A DNA stretch of 16,562 nucleotides from GCA-2862585 sp049890295 (GTDB taxonomy: Bacteria; Bacteroidota; Bacteroidia; Flavobacteriales; UBA7312). The notes under the pieces are model-generated. The model was not told where the DNA came from and did not search any database. It was given only the letters and a program-made list of their open reading frames with translations. Made by a program: the position numbers and the translations under genes. Positions 7,111 to 15,114 of the stretch are shown here, piece after piece. The first letter of the stretch is position 1. Each line of letters opens with the position of its first letter. The stretch is taken from positions 1 through 16,562 of the forward strand of contig JBMHBP010000006.1 of NCBI GenBank assembly GCA_049890295.1, read 5' to 3'.

Positions 7111-8994
7111 GTGAGTTCTTCAAGTAGATTACTTTTTCTGATTTTCATTTTTCATTTTTTGTCAGCTGATATTTTAGCTCAAAGTTTCATTGAGTCTAAG
7201 CCAGAAACTTTCAAAAAACTAAATATTTCTGGGAACTATCGATTTCATCTCCAATACCGCCATTTTAACAATCCATATATTCTAGATGCAAGTAGTCTGG
7301 ATACATCAATATTAGCTACAAATACCTTTTTTATAGGTGACGCTACCCAATTACCTGAACTAACATTAAATATTTCAGCTAACCCTAGCGAAAATGTTTC
7401 TTTTGGTACCGATCTGACCTTTTGGAATCAACAAACTGGACAATTTGATTACTTCAGGGGTTTGAATTTAGGAATTAACCTATATGGATCTTTCAAAACA
7501 TCATTTGGTAATTTTAATTTAAGAACTGGCGGGATACACTGGTTAAGACTAAGTCGTTTTACTATGAAAGCTGCAGAAGGATTTAACCGTTATTCCCTTT
7601 TCGTAAGAAATCCATGGGACCCTCAATACGCAGTTTTTAGTCAACGTTATTCAGATTATTATAATAGAGGAAGTGTTCAACAAGATGTTCGCTGGGGGAA
7701 TAAAGCTTTTCAAGGTATAGCAGTGGATGCCGGCGAATTGCCGCTAGGTCTAAACGCCACTTTTTTATATGGAAAAGCAGAAACCAGTGGAGCACAATTT
7801 AAAGAGGTTGATAATACCAACTATCAGCAGTCGGTACAATTTTTAAATACACAGTTTTACAGCTCATTACTACCTTCTTATGTTATCGGTGCAAGGCTTA
7901 CAAAAACATTAGACAAAGGGGATATTAGTTTGAATACTATTAATGGCTATTCTTATCTTGACTCTCTTGCTGTTAATATGAATCAATATGAGTTTCATTC
8001 TTTGGATTATATGTTACAGTCCAAAAATGTAACCTTTATTGGTGAAGTAGGGGTGTCTAAATTCAACGATTTAGACTATGATTATGGTTTAGTAGCAAAA
8101 TTAAAAACAAAAAAATCACTCACCTACCTACCATTAGATCTTGAATGGTTCTATATTGGAAAAGATGTCTACAATAACAACTCAGAAATTATTAATACTT
8201 CAGTTGATGATGCCCTTCCAGATGATCCGACTCAAGGAGGAGTTTTAGCCCAAACAGGAAGTGCTATTTTAGGCGTAGGAAATTTGGCCAACAATAGAAC
8301 GGGTATATCTATAAACACTGAATATAATTTTAATAGCTTAAAAATTAATTTTGGTCAAACGATCTCAAAAGAGCTAGAGAGAGTCAACTCTCAACTGACT
8401 TATGGGCGTAAAATAAATTCAGTTACCTTCTCGGAGTTTTACAGATGGAGCTACCCAACATTAGCGGGGCCATATAACAGAATTAGCAAATACTTTAGAG
8501 GAGTTTATGAAACTGTTAATTTAGACAATGTTAGAGGTGGTGAGATTAAAGATGATAAGTATTTTAACAGCCTGGAGTTACAAGCCAAATACAAATACAG
8601 TTTTAAAAAGTACAATTCATTTTTCTTCTATTTAGGAGCGTTTAATTCTGTTCAGACTAAGTTTTCACCGATGGTAGTTTTTACAGAAGATGCTTATATA
8701 CGTCAATATGTACATGAGTTTGAAAACTATTTAACAATGAGTCCAAGAACTATCATTACTTCTTATTTAGGTTTTGAACGAATTATTGGAAACTATGAAA
8801 CTGATATTAATGACGATACATTTATGCCCCGAAACCAAACCACCATTGGAGTAGGTCTAGGGGTAGATTATAGCCTATCAAAGAATACAGCACTTTACTT
8901 ACGCCACCGTTATTTTTCATTTGAAGACAGAAATTTTGTTTTGGACAATAACAATGGACACGAAACGACATTAGAACTAAAAGTATCTTTTTAA
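7111..8994 (+). CDS. Outer-membrane beta-barrel protein, first gene of glucan operon
   Basis: Encodes 627 residues, starting at GTG; no in-frame ATG precedes the signal peptide, which runs to about residue 24 (DILAQ). The mature protein is built from alternating polar/aromatic-hydrophobic strands with short Asn/Asp/Gly turns throughout (for example GNYRFHLQYRHFNN and NQTTIGVGLGVDYSL). It ends ETTLELKVSF, with a terminal Phe as in outer-membrane barrels. There is no TonB plug, TonB box or carboxypeptidase-like SusC leader, so it is not a SusC-type receptor. A passive porin or export-type barrel is likely; I cannot name the family. It is followed 10 bases later by a second barrel gene and is the head of a six-gene unit with beta-glucan-type enzymes, so glycan or oligosaccharide passage is a reasonable inferred role. 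Confidence 0.8.
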   Translation: MSSSSRLLFLIFIFHFLSADILAQSFIESKPETFKKLNISGNYRFHLQYRHFNNPYILDASSLDTSILATNTFFIGDATQLPELTLNISANPSENVSFGTDLTFWNQQTGQFDYFRGLNLGINLYGSFKTSFGNFNLRTGGIHWLRLSRFTMKAAEGFNRYSLFVRNPWDPQYAVFSQRYSDYYNRGSVQQDVRWGNKAFQGIAVDAGELPLGLNATFLYGKAETSGAQFKEVDNTNYQQSVQFLNTQFYSSLLPSYVIGARLTKTLDKGDISLNTINGYSYLDSLAVNMNQYEFHSLDYMLQSKNVTFIGEVGVSKFNDLDYDYGLVAKLKTKKSLTYLPLDLEWFYIGKDVYNNNSEIINTSVDDALPDDPTQGGVLAQTGSAILGVGNLANNRTGISINTEYNFNSLKINFGQTISKELERVNSQLTYGRKINSVTFSEFYRWSYPTLAGPYNRISKYFRGVYETVNLDNVRGGEIKDDKYFNSLELQAKYKYSFKKYNSFFFYLGAFNSVQTKFSPMVVFTEDAYIRQYVHEFENYLTMSPRTIITSYLGFERIIGNYETDINDDTFMPRNQTTIGVGLGVDYSLSKNTALYLRHRYFSFEDRNFVLDNNNGHETTLELKVSF

Positions 8995-9004
8995 AATATA
9001 AAAA

Positions 9005-10675
9005 ATGAAAATATTATTAGCTTGGTTTTTTCTAATATGCACTATCACTACCTTTTCACAGGAGCGTCTGAAAAAAATAGAGTTTTATGGGTTGGCAAAA
9101 ACAAATATACTTCATCAAGGTTTAGATGTTGAAAACGACACAACCAATGTAAAAAATACTAACTATGGTCACTCGTTGATTGACCTAGGATTTTTAATAC
9201 GACCAGGAGCAAATACAGAAATAGCATCAGAACTTAGAATAAGGAATGAACTAGGAGGCTTTTGGGGTGGTGCAGTAACTTATGGTATTAGAAAACTGAC
9301 CTTAAAAGGCGTAGTCAATGACGCTATTCGGTATAAAATAGGTGATATAAATCTAAAAATGACTCCTTACACATTATACAACAACGGTTACCAAGATGTT
9401 GTTAATGAAGCAACTGTATTCCAGCAGACTAGAGAACTAATTGATTATGAGTATTACTTTGAAGGAAACGACTGGAGACAACAAGGTATCCAAACTGCCT
9501 TTGGTTTTGATTTAAATACTAAGAATTTTCAATCTTTAGATGTTAACTTATTTTCAGTTAGAAATAAAGTCTCAGACCCAAATTCCGCTACTCCAGACAG
9601 GCTATTTTCTGGAGGGCAAGTCAGTCTCTGGACAGCATTGGGTGACCTTAATTATCATTCTGCAAACCTACACGATTTGAAAAATACTGTTACCGATATA
9701 AATTTATATTACAATTCAGTCAACTCGGTTTCGGTAAATATGAAGGTGGATGATTTACCAAAATTCTCACTCAAATATGAAGGAGGTATTTCAACTACCA
9801 ACTACCAAAATGTTCAAGAAGACCAAACAAATACGTTCAATGATTACTATTGGAATATAGGGCTAAATTATTCATTTAACACAACGTTGAAATTTGGACT
9901 TAGTGCTTTAAATACAGGGCCTCAATTTCGTTCGCCATCGGCACAAAATGTTAGGATGTCTTACTCATCAAGTAGTAATATTTTCCCAACAATTGGTAAC
10001 GACTTAGCGGTAAGAAATATGGGTCTAGGAGATTATTTATACAATGACGTTTTATATTACAACACTTTTGACGAAAAGCTTGATGATTATAACCCAACCT
10101 TCAGTAATGCCTTGCCATACGGATTAGCTACTCCAAACCGTAAGGGATTAAGTTTACATATTAAAGAAATTAGCCTTAAGGAAATACTTAACCTATCTTC
10201 TCAATTATATTTTCTTTCAGAAATTGTAGGAACAGGAACCACTAATTTAAAATCCTTTACAAAGCTGGTAACAAAAGGAGACTTCGTATACAAGAAATGG
10301 AAAGTAAAAGGAGGAATAGCTTATGAAACCACCTCAAGAGAAGGACTGTCATTTGAAACAATAGATTTAAGTAGTATGTTGGTAGACTTTGGTGTAGATT
10401 TTAATCTATCTGAAAACATAGCCATTCTTTATGGTGGTAAATTCCACTCTGCCAATGGAAATGAACTAACCACCGTTTATGACAATACTAACAACCCATT
10501 ATATTTTCAACCCTCAAATTATAATGATACAAAACAATATTTACACTCAGCTGGACTATTACTAAGTTTTAGTGAACGTTCTACACTCACAGCCTCATTA
10601 TCAACCTTTACGCAGTATGACGAAAACGATTATTCGGTTAATCAATTTCATGTGTTATACCGATTAAATTTTTAA
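9005..10675 (+). CDS. Second outer-membrane beta-barrel protein of glucan operon
   Basis: Encodes 556 residues, starting at ATG after an A-rich stretch. The signal peptide MKILLAWFFLICTITTFSQ is probably cleaved around residues 18-19. The body shows barrel-type strands with Tyr/Phe girdles and Asn/Asp-rich turns (for example YWNIGLNYSFNTTLKFGL, and SLDVNLFSVRNKV near residue 180). It ends QFHVLYRLNF, again with a terminal Phe. It has no TonB-dependent receptor features. By eye it is not a close copy of the preceding barrel, so the two may be distinct subunits or serve different substrates. It lies 10 bases after the first barrel and 3 bases before the lipoprotein gene, so translation is probably coupled. 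A porin-like role for oligosaccharides is inference from the operon. Confidence 0.8.
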   Translation: MKILLAWFFLICTITTFSQERLKKIEFYGLAKTNILHQGLDVENDTTNVKNTNYGHSLIDLGFLIRPGANTEIASELRIRNELGGFWGGAVTYGIRKLTLKGVVNDAIRYKIGDINLKMTPYTLYNNGYQDVVNEATVFQQTRELIDYEYYFEGNDWRQQGIQTAFGFDLNTKNFQSLDVNLFSVRNKVSDPNSATPDRLFSGGQVSLWTALGDLNYHSANLHDLKNTVTDINLYYNSVNSVSVNMKVDDLPKFSLKYEGGISTTNYQNVQEDQTNTFNDYYWNIGLNYSFNTTLKFGLSALNTGPQFRSPSAQNVRMSYSSSSNIFPTIGNDLAVRNMGLGDYLYNDVLYYNTFDEKLDDYNPTFSNALPYGLATPNRKGLSLHIKEISLKEILNLSSQLYFLSEIVGTGTTNLKSFTKLVTKGDFVYKKWKVKGGIAYETTSREGLSFETIDLSSMLVDFGVDFNLSENIAILYGGKFHSANGNELTTVYDNTNNPLYFQPSNYNDTKQYLHSAGLLLSFSERSTLTASLSTFTQYDENDYSVNQFHVLYRLNF

Positions 10676-10678
10676 ACA

Positions 10679-11689
10679 ATGAAACATAGCATTTATATAT
10701 TTTTTGCCGTCTTGCTCTTGTCTTGTACAAGAGATAACCCTGATTACTTAGGCGGCAGTCTAAATGATCAGTTTGGAGAACTTGTGATACTAGACTCATT
10801 AGCCCCAAATACTTCAAGCTTTAACTTTTCTATGGTTTCACCCCGATTTTTTGAAGCACAATGGTCCAAAAATTTAAACTGGGAATTAAATATTGTAGGT
10901 CAAGAAAGTGGAGCTAGTAAACAATTCTCAGGTTTTGATAATAAGTTAGATATTGAAAATTCTTCATGGGACGGCTCTTCAAGTGACTTCCCTTCTTTTA
11001 GAAAAGAGAGTTGTGATATTACCCTTGTCCTTATCGATAATACTGATACAATTCAAATGGTTTCTACGGTTAATTTATCCGAGTTAAAACCTACTCAAGA
11101 CGGTGTCAAAGTAGTTGCCGACTTTGAAGACGGATTACCAACCAACACTATTGTTTTCGAACAAAGTGGTGCAGATTTTGGTATACAAGAAGGGTTCGCC
11201 GCAAAAGGTAGTAGTTACTATAAAATGGGCGGATATGTTCCTTACGATTATCTTCTGGGCTCAATGAAAATCCCTGTCGATATGCAAGATTTTGAAGGTG
11301 TCTCACCACTCTTACTTTATTTTAATATGGCTACTATTGGTGGACTTCAAGGAGAGGTACCCGATAACCAATTTATCAAAATTGTTATTAGAGAAAATGA
11401 TGCCGAAAATATCTCTCAAGGTGAAACTTATAGTATTGAAATTAATCCTATTTCATGGTCTAACTGGCAGTTGTTTTCATTAACGTATTCAGATTTTACA
11501 CTTGAAAATGTAGTAAACAATGTGCAGGAACCAGAAAAAATTAATCAAATTGAAATTTTATGTCTTTCCTGTCCTGCAGAATCAGCTCCAGATCCAAGTG
11601 CCCCAATTTGTAGTGAAAACACCGATTTAATTGTTAAAACAGATATAGACTTTATTGCATTTACAAGAAATGAAAGTTACAGACCTTAA
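10679..11689 (+). CDS. Lipoprotein with Ig-like and carbohydrate-binding-like beta-sandwich regions
   Basis: Encodes 336 residues. MKHSIYIFFAVLLLSC is a lipoprotein signal peptide (LLSC, lipidation at Cys16). Residues about 35-135 look like a beta-rich Ig-like module. Residues about 143-330 look like a jelly-roll module that opens VVADFEDG and contains ISWSNWQLFSLTYSDF (258-273) and a final TDIDFIAF strand. That pattern is seen in CBM11-like and related carbohydrate-binding or galactose-binding-like domains. A Cys-x-x-Cys and a third Cys (295, 298, 311) bracket a proline-rich loop. No catalytic motif was seen. It probably acts as a glycan-binding partner of the barrels and enzymes in this operon. 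The gene overlaps the next one by 20 bases. Exact domain family unverified. Confidence 0.8.
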   Translation: MKHSIYIFFAVLLLSCTRDNPDYLGGSLNDQFGELVILDSLAPNTSSFNFSMVSPRFFEAQWSKNLNWELNIVGQESGASKQFSGFDNKLDIENSSWDGSSSDFPSFRKESCDITLVLIDNTDTIQMVSTVNLSELKPTQDGVKVVADFEDGLPTNTIVFEQSGADFGIQEGFAAKGSSYYKMGGYVPYDYLLGSMKIPVDMQDFEGVSPLLLYFNMATIGGLQGEVPDNQFIKIVIRENDAENISQGETYSIEINPISWSNWQLFSLTYSDFTLENVVNNVQEPEKINQIEILCLSCPAESAPDPSAPICSENTDLIVKTDIDFIAFTRNESYRP

Positions 11690-12782
11690 ATATTTTTGTT
11701 TATTTTTTTGTTTTTCTGCTTGCCTACCGTTTAAGCCGATAGCGATTTACGACTTAGCTAAAGACCAAAATACCACCCGGCAAGAAAAAGTCTTTTTTGA
11801 CGAGTCTATGGGTCAAATATGGTTAAATTTTGACCAGTGTGCTACGCTCAAACTAGTCAATCACGACGGTAGTAATGCTCTACTATTGGATTGGAATAAA
11901 ATTGGTTGTGATTGGGTAGGTTTTGGAAATAGCTGGTCAAATTTTATTGCTGATGACATCAGCGATCAAATTCAAAATTCAGCCATATCTTTTAGAGTAA
12001 AGGCAGTAGAAGCCGAGCAAAAATCTGTTCCATTTGTAATAGGTCTGGAAGACTACGCGGGGGGTAATGATTACGTTTTTTCAACATTCAATTTATTTGC
12101 TAACAAACTTAGTATTACTAAAGATGAGTGGACCACAATTAATGTGCCACTATGGAATTATGACTTTAGTTATCAGGGAATTGATCCAACAAATATCAAA
12201 CAAATGATTATACAGCTTGAGGGAGCTGGTAAACTTTATTTGGATGACATTAAAATAATCCCTTTTACCAAAGATCAATATGCACAAATGTTGGACGATG
12301 TTGAAGATTTAAAGCCCAAAGGAAACCCTAATCAATCTATTTATCCTTCAAATTTTCAAGATTTAGCGTGGAATATTGGCAAAAATCAATGTCATGAATT
12401 ATTAGAAAAAAATAATGCCATACATTGGGATTGGAATAGCTGTGACTTTTATAATCGTTGGGGTTTTAATTGGAACAATTGGTATGCATTCAACTTCAGA
12501 GGTATAGTTGACAACACTCTGCTTCAAATTAAATTATCTTCAAATTTCTCTCCCTTTACAGTAATTATTGAAGACTATATAGGAGCGAGTTCAGAGTTAG
12601 ATATCAAACAATATAGCCCTCAATTAGTCAATGACTCTACAAGTGTGATTTCTATTCCTATTTCTGATTTTAATCTAACAGAAAAAGAGTTCGTTTTAGA
12701 CAGAATGAAGCAATTTCAGTTTGTAGGTCAAGGGGATAAAGGAAAGTTGGTAATTTATGAAATGAACCTAGTAAAACGATGA
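11670..12782 (+). CDS. Lipoprotein with two tandem CBM-like modules
   Basis: Encodes 370 residues from the ATG at 11670; an in-frame TTG at 11655 would place five extra residues before the lysine-containing signal peptide and is less likely. The lipobox-like FSAC puts the lipid on Cys18. Two related modules follow (about 48-198 and 232-368). They share LDWNKIGCDWVGFGNSW / WDWNSCDFYNRWGFNWNNW, FVIGLEDYAGG / FTVIIEDYIGA, and a closing GKLYLDDIKI / GKLVIYEMNL strand. The many exposed-looking Trp and Asn residues fit carbohydrate binding, and no catalytic motif is seen. In this operon a surface glycan-binding role, functionally like a SusE/SusF or SGBP protein, is inferred. The gene overlaps its upstream neighbour by 20 bases and the GH16 gene by 4 (ATGA). 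Confidence 0.8.
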   Translation: MKVTDLKYFCLFFCFSACLPFKPIAIYDLAKDQNTTRQEKVFFDESMGQIWLNFDQCATLKLVNHDGSNALLLDWNKIGCDWVGFGNSWSNFIADDISDQIQNSAISFRVKAVEAEQKSVPFVIGLEDYAGGNDYVFSTFNLFANKLSITKDEWTTINVPLWNYDFSYQGIDPTNIKQMIIQLEGAGKLYLDDIKIIPFTKDQYAQMLDDVEDLKPKGNPNQSIYPSNFQDLAWNIGKNQCHELLEKNNAIHWDWNSCDFYNRWGFNWNNWYAFNFRGIVDNTLLQIKLSSNFSPFTVIIEDYIGASSELDIKQYSPQLVNDSTSVISIPISDFNLTEKEFVLDRMKQFQFVGQGDKGKLVIYEMNLVKR

Positions 12783-13609
12783 GATATATAATTTACTTAT
12801 TAGTACCAGTTTTTTTCTGGTCTTGTGAACAAACTGAATTTGTTAATACTGGCTACAGATTAGTTTTTGAAGACAACTTTAATGGGGAAACAATAGATGA
12901 GTCTGTATGGAATTTTGAAACAGGAACAGGCTGTCAGTATGGTGTTTACTTAGATGGTTGGGGCAATTCAGAGTTACAATATTATAAAAAAGAAAACGCT
13001 ACTATTCAAGATACTGTATTACAGATTGAAGCTAAAGAAGAGCTCGTTACATTTACCCATTGTAATGGTCAAATACAAACCAGAAACTATTCTTCAACAC
13101 GTATGAATAGTAAAAATAAGTTTGACTTTATTTATGGTAAAATAGAAGCATCTATTAAAATGGATATTAAAAATGGCGCTTGGCATGCTTTTTGGATGTT
13201 GCCTTCTTATCCTCAACAAACATGGCCAGATTCGGGAGAATTAGATATTGTAGAGTTATCTTCAAGAGATGGATCAATCTTTTTTGCTGGAACAATGCAT
13301 CATTCAGGACCTCAATTAGGAAATGAAATCGATTATAACAACGACCTTGGTTTTTTTGATGATTTCCATCTTTATACACTTGAGTGGGATAGATCAAGTG
13401 TTAGATGGTACATTGACAACGAATTGTTTCATACAGTCACTAAATCTAGTCTTTCTAGCTTAGAAGAAAATTGGCCATTTAGTTCAGAATTCCATTTAAT
13501 TTTAAATACAGCAGTCGGAGGAAATTTAGGAGGAACACCAGAATTCGAAGGTCAATCTCAATACATGCTAGTCGATTATGTTAAAGTTTATCAAAAAATA
13601 AGTCAATGA
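12779..13609 (+). CDS. GH16 family beta-glucanase (laminarinase-type) lipoprotein
   Basis: Encodes 276 residues. Glycoside hydrolase family 16 retaining endo-beta-glucanases cleave beta-1,3 or mixed beta-1,3/1,4 glucans. The catalytic motif ExDxxE is intact in WPDSGELDIVEL: E154 is the predicted nucleophile, D156 the helper and E159 the acid/base. Other family marks are LVFEDNFNG (28-36), GWGNSELQYY (60-69), YGKIEASIKM (119-128), GAWHAFWMLP (133-142), TMHHSG, FHLYTLEWD and FHLILNTAVGGNLGG. The N-terminus MRYIIYLLVPVFFWSC carries a lipobox-like WSC, with Cys16 lipidated, so the enzyme should be tethered to a membrane, probably the outer one. Length matches a single catalytic domain with no extra CBM. 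ATGA overlaps join it to both neighbours. Specificity for laminarin is inferred from family and context and is not proven. Confidence 0.93.
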   Translation: MRYIIYLLVPVFFWSCEQTEFVNTGYRLVFEDNFNGETIDESVWNFETGTGCQYGVYLDGWGNSELQYYKKENATIQDTVLQIEAKEELVTFTHCNGQIQTRNYSSTRMNSKNKFDFIYGKIEASIKMDIKNGAWHAFWMLPSYPQQTWPDSGELDIVELSSRDGSIFFAGTMHHSGPQLGNEIDYNNDLGFFDDFHLYTLEWDRSSVRWYIDNELFHTVTKSSLSSLEENWPFSSEFHLILNTAVGGNLGGTPEFEGQSQYMLVDYVKVYQKISQ

Positions 13610-14862
13610 GTATAATACGTTTAACTTTTATTTTAGCCCTTCTGCCTAGCGTTTTATTTTCTCAGGTTGTTCCTGTAGAGATAGTTAAAACAAACTCAGG
13701 ACACCAGCTTTTAAGAGGTGGAAAGCCATATTACATCAAAGGTGTAGGAGGGTTAGATTATTTAGAGAAAGCTAAAGAATACGGCGCTAACTCATTTAGA
13801 ACATGGTCCACCGAAAATGCTAAAGAATATTTAGATAAAGCACAAGATTTAGGAATGACCGTCTGCTTAGGCTTTTGGGCACAGCACGAAAGACATGGTT
13901 TTGATTGGAGTAATGAATTAGCTGTAAAACTGCAACTAGAATCCTTCGCTAAAGTTGTTGATGAAGTAAAAGATCATCCCGCTTTACTTATGTGGGCAGT
14001 CGGTAATGAGGTAGACCTTTTTTACTCCAATTTTGATGTTTGGAAACACATCAATGACATCGCTTTAATGATAAAGAAAAAAGACCCTCACCACCCAGTA
14101 ACTACCGTAACAGCTGGACTTGATGTTGCTGAAGTCAAACTTATCCAGAAGTATGCTCCTGCTTTAGATTTATTGGGAATAAACACATACGGGGGGTTAG
14201 ATTTTGCGATAAATTCTTTGCCCTTTTATGGCTGGGACAAACCCTACATTATAACTGAATGGGGCCCAAATGGTCACTGGGAATCACCTACGACTGATTG
14301 GGGCATAGCCATAGAACAAACTAGTACCGAAAAAGCGAAGTCATACAAAGAGCGTTACAATTTAATAAGCGCTGATAAGAGTAATTGTTTAGGGTCATAT
14401 GTATTTTTATGGGGCTTTAAGCAAGAAACTACTTCTTCCTGGTATGGTCTGTTCTTAAAAGATGGCAGTCAAACATCAGTTATGGACGTACTTATTGAGC
14501 AGTGGAGTGGAAGTTTACCTACTAACTTAGCACCCGACTTAAATTCATTTACCATTAATTCTCAAAACGCTTACCAAAGTGTTAAAGTGGATAAACGTAG
14601 TATGATGGACATTAATATCGATGCATACGACCCTAATAATGATAAACTTACTTATCATTTAGAAGTTGTTCCTGAAAGCACTGATACTAAAGCTGGAGGG
14701 GATTATGAAGAGGCTCCAACAGCTGTTTTTCAAAAAGTGTTTAATGACAAATCATTTAGCATTAAAGCTCCCTCAAAAAGTGGTAAGTATCGATTGTTTG
14801 TAGTTGTAAAAGACTCCGAAAAAGCCGCCACAGCTAACATTCCTTTTTTAGTTAATGATTAA
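13606..14862 (+). CDS. Clan GH-A glycoside hydrolase or transglycosylase, secreted
   Basis: Encodes 418 residues. The signal peptide ends FSQ (about residue 20) with no lipobox, and there is no T9SS tail, so a periplasmic location is predicted. The TIM-barrel part (about 25-300) has clan GH-A hallmarks: GKPYYIKGVGG, GANSFRTWS, WAVGNEVDLF with NE at 134-135 (predicted acid/base E135), LLGINTYGG, and PYIITEWGPNG with E218 as predicted nucleophile. The layout is closest by eye to GH2-type barrels and also recalls GH72-like beta-1,3-glucan transferases; I cannot choose the family. Residues about 308-418 form an Ig/cadherin-like beta module (APDLNSFTI, DPNNDKLTYHLEV, GKYRLFVVVKD). Last gene of the operon, sharing ATGA with the GH16 gene, so it probably acts on GH16 products. 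No usual GH2 sugar-binding domain precedes the barrel. Confidence 0.85.
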   Translation: MSIIRLTFILALLPSVLFSQVVPVEIVKTNSGHQLLRGGKPYYIKGVGGLDYLEKAKEYGANSFRTWSTENAKEYLDKAQDLGMTVCLGFWAQHERHGFDWSNELAVKLQLESFAKVVDEVKDHPALLMWAVGNEVDLFYSNFDVWKHINDIALMIKKKDPHHPVTTVTAGLDVAEVKLIQKYAPALDLLGINTYGGLDFAINSLPFYGWDKPYIITEWGPNGHWESPTTDWGIAIEQTSTEKAKSYKERYNLISADKSNCLGSYVFLWGFKQETTSSWYGLFLKDGSQTSVMDVLIEQWSGSLPTNLAPDLNSFTINSQNAYQSVKVDKRSMMDINIDAYDPNNDKLTYHLEVVPESTDTKAGGDYEEAPTAVFQKVFNDKSFSIKAPSKSGKYRLFVVVKDSEKAATANIPFLVND

Positions 14863-14898
14863 ATTGACTATCTATAACTACCTAATTTGATTAGTTAA
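14852..14898 (+). terminator. Weak AT-rich hairpin at operon end
   Basis: Bases 14852-14865 can pair with 14884-14898 (14 pairs including three G-T pairs, one bulged A), enclosing an 18-base loop and overlapping the stop codon at 14860-14862. No T-tract follows, so this may mark the transcript end or simply be chance in AT-rich DNA. Confidence 0.25.
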
Positions 14899-15049
14899 AT
14901 AACTGTATAAGTATCAAAATTAAAATTACTTGTATTTACATCAATTCCACCAAATAATTCTTGACTTTAAATGGTTAATTGTTTGATAATTGATTTAAAA
15001 GTAACTATTTAAAATTCTGGAATTTTTAGTAAGTAGTAATTTTTGATTG

Positions 15050-15071
15050 AAAAAATCTACAAGATCTTTTT
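15050..15071 (-). terminator. Probable terminator of the right-hand T9SS protein gene
   Basis: On the minus strand AAAAGATC, loop TTGTA, then GATTTTTT form an eight-pair hairpin with one G-T pair and a T-run in the 3' arm, about 45 bases after the stop codon at 15115. On the plus strand the same bases give a poorer hairpin, so it mainly serves the minus-strand gene. Confidence 0.4.
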
Positions 15072-15114
15072 AAGAAAAAAGTGAAAATTTAGTGTTGATA
15101 CTTAAAAGAATATA

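Noticed and set aside
7111..10675. SusC-like TonB-dependent receptors
   Set aside because: Neither barrel shows a plug domain or TonB box, both are far shorter than SusC proteins, and no SusD lipoprotein is adjacent.
11292..11483. Plus-strand open frame of 63 codons
   Set aside because: Out-of-frame shadow inside the first lipoprotein gene of the operon.
13167..13397. Minus-strand open frame of 76 codons
   Set aside because: Antisense to the GH16 catalytic core, whose conserved motifs show the plus strand is coding.
14935..15010. Direct repeat TTAATTG / TAATTGA in the intergenic region
   Set aside because: Too short and AT-rich to distinguish from chance.
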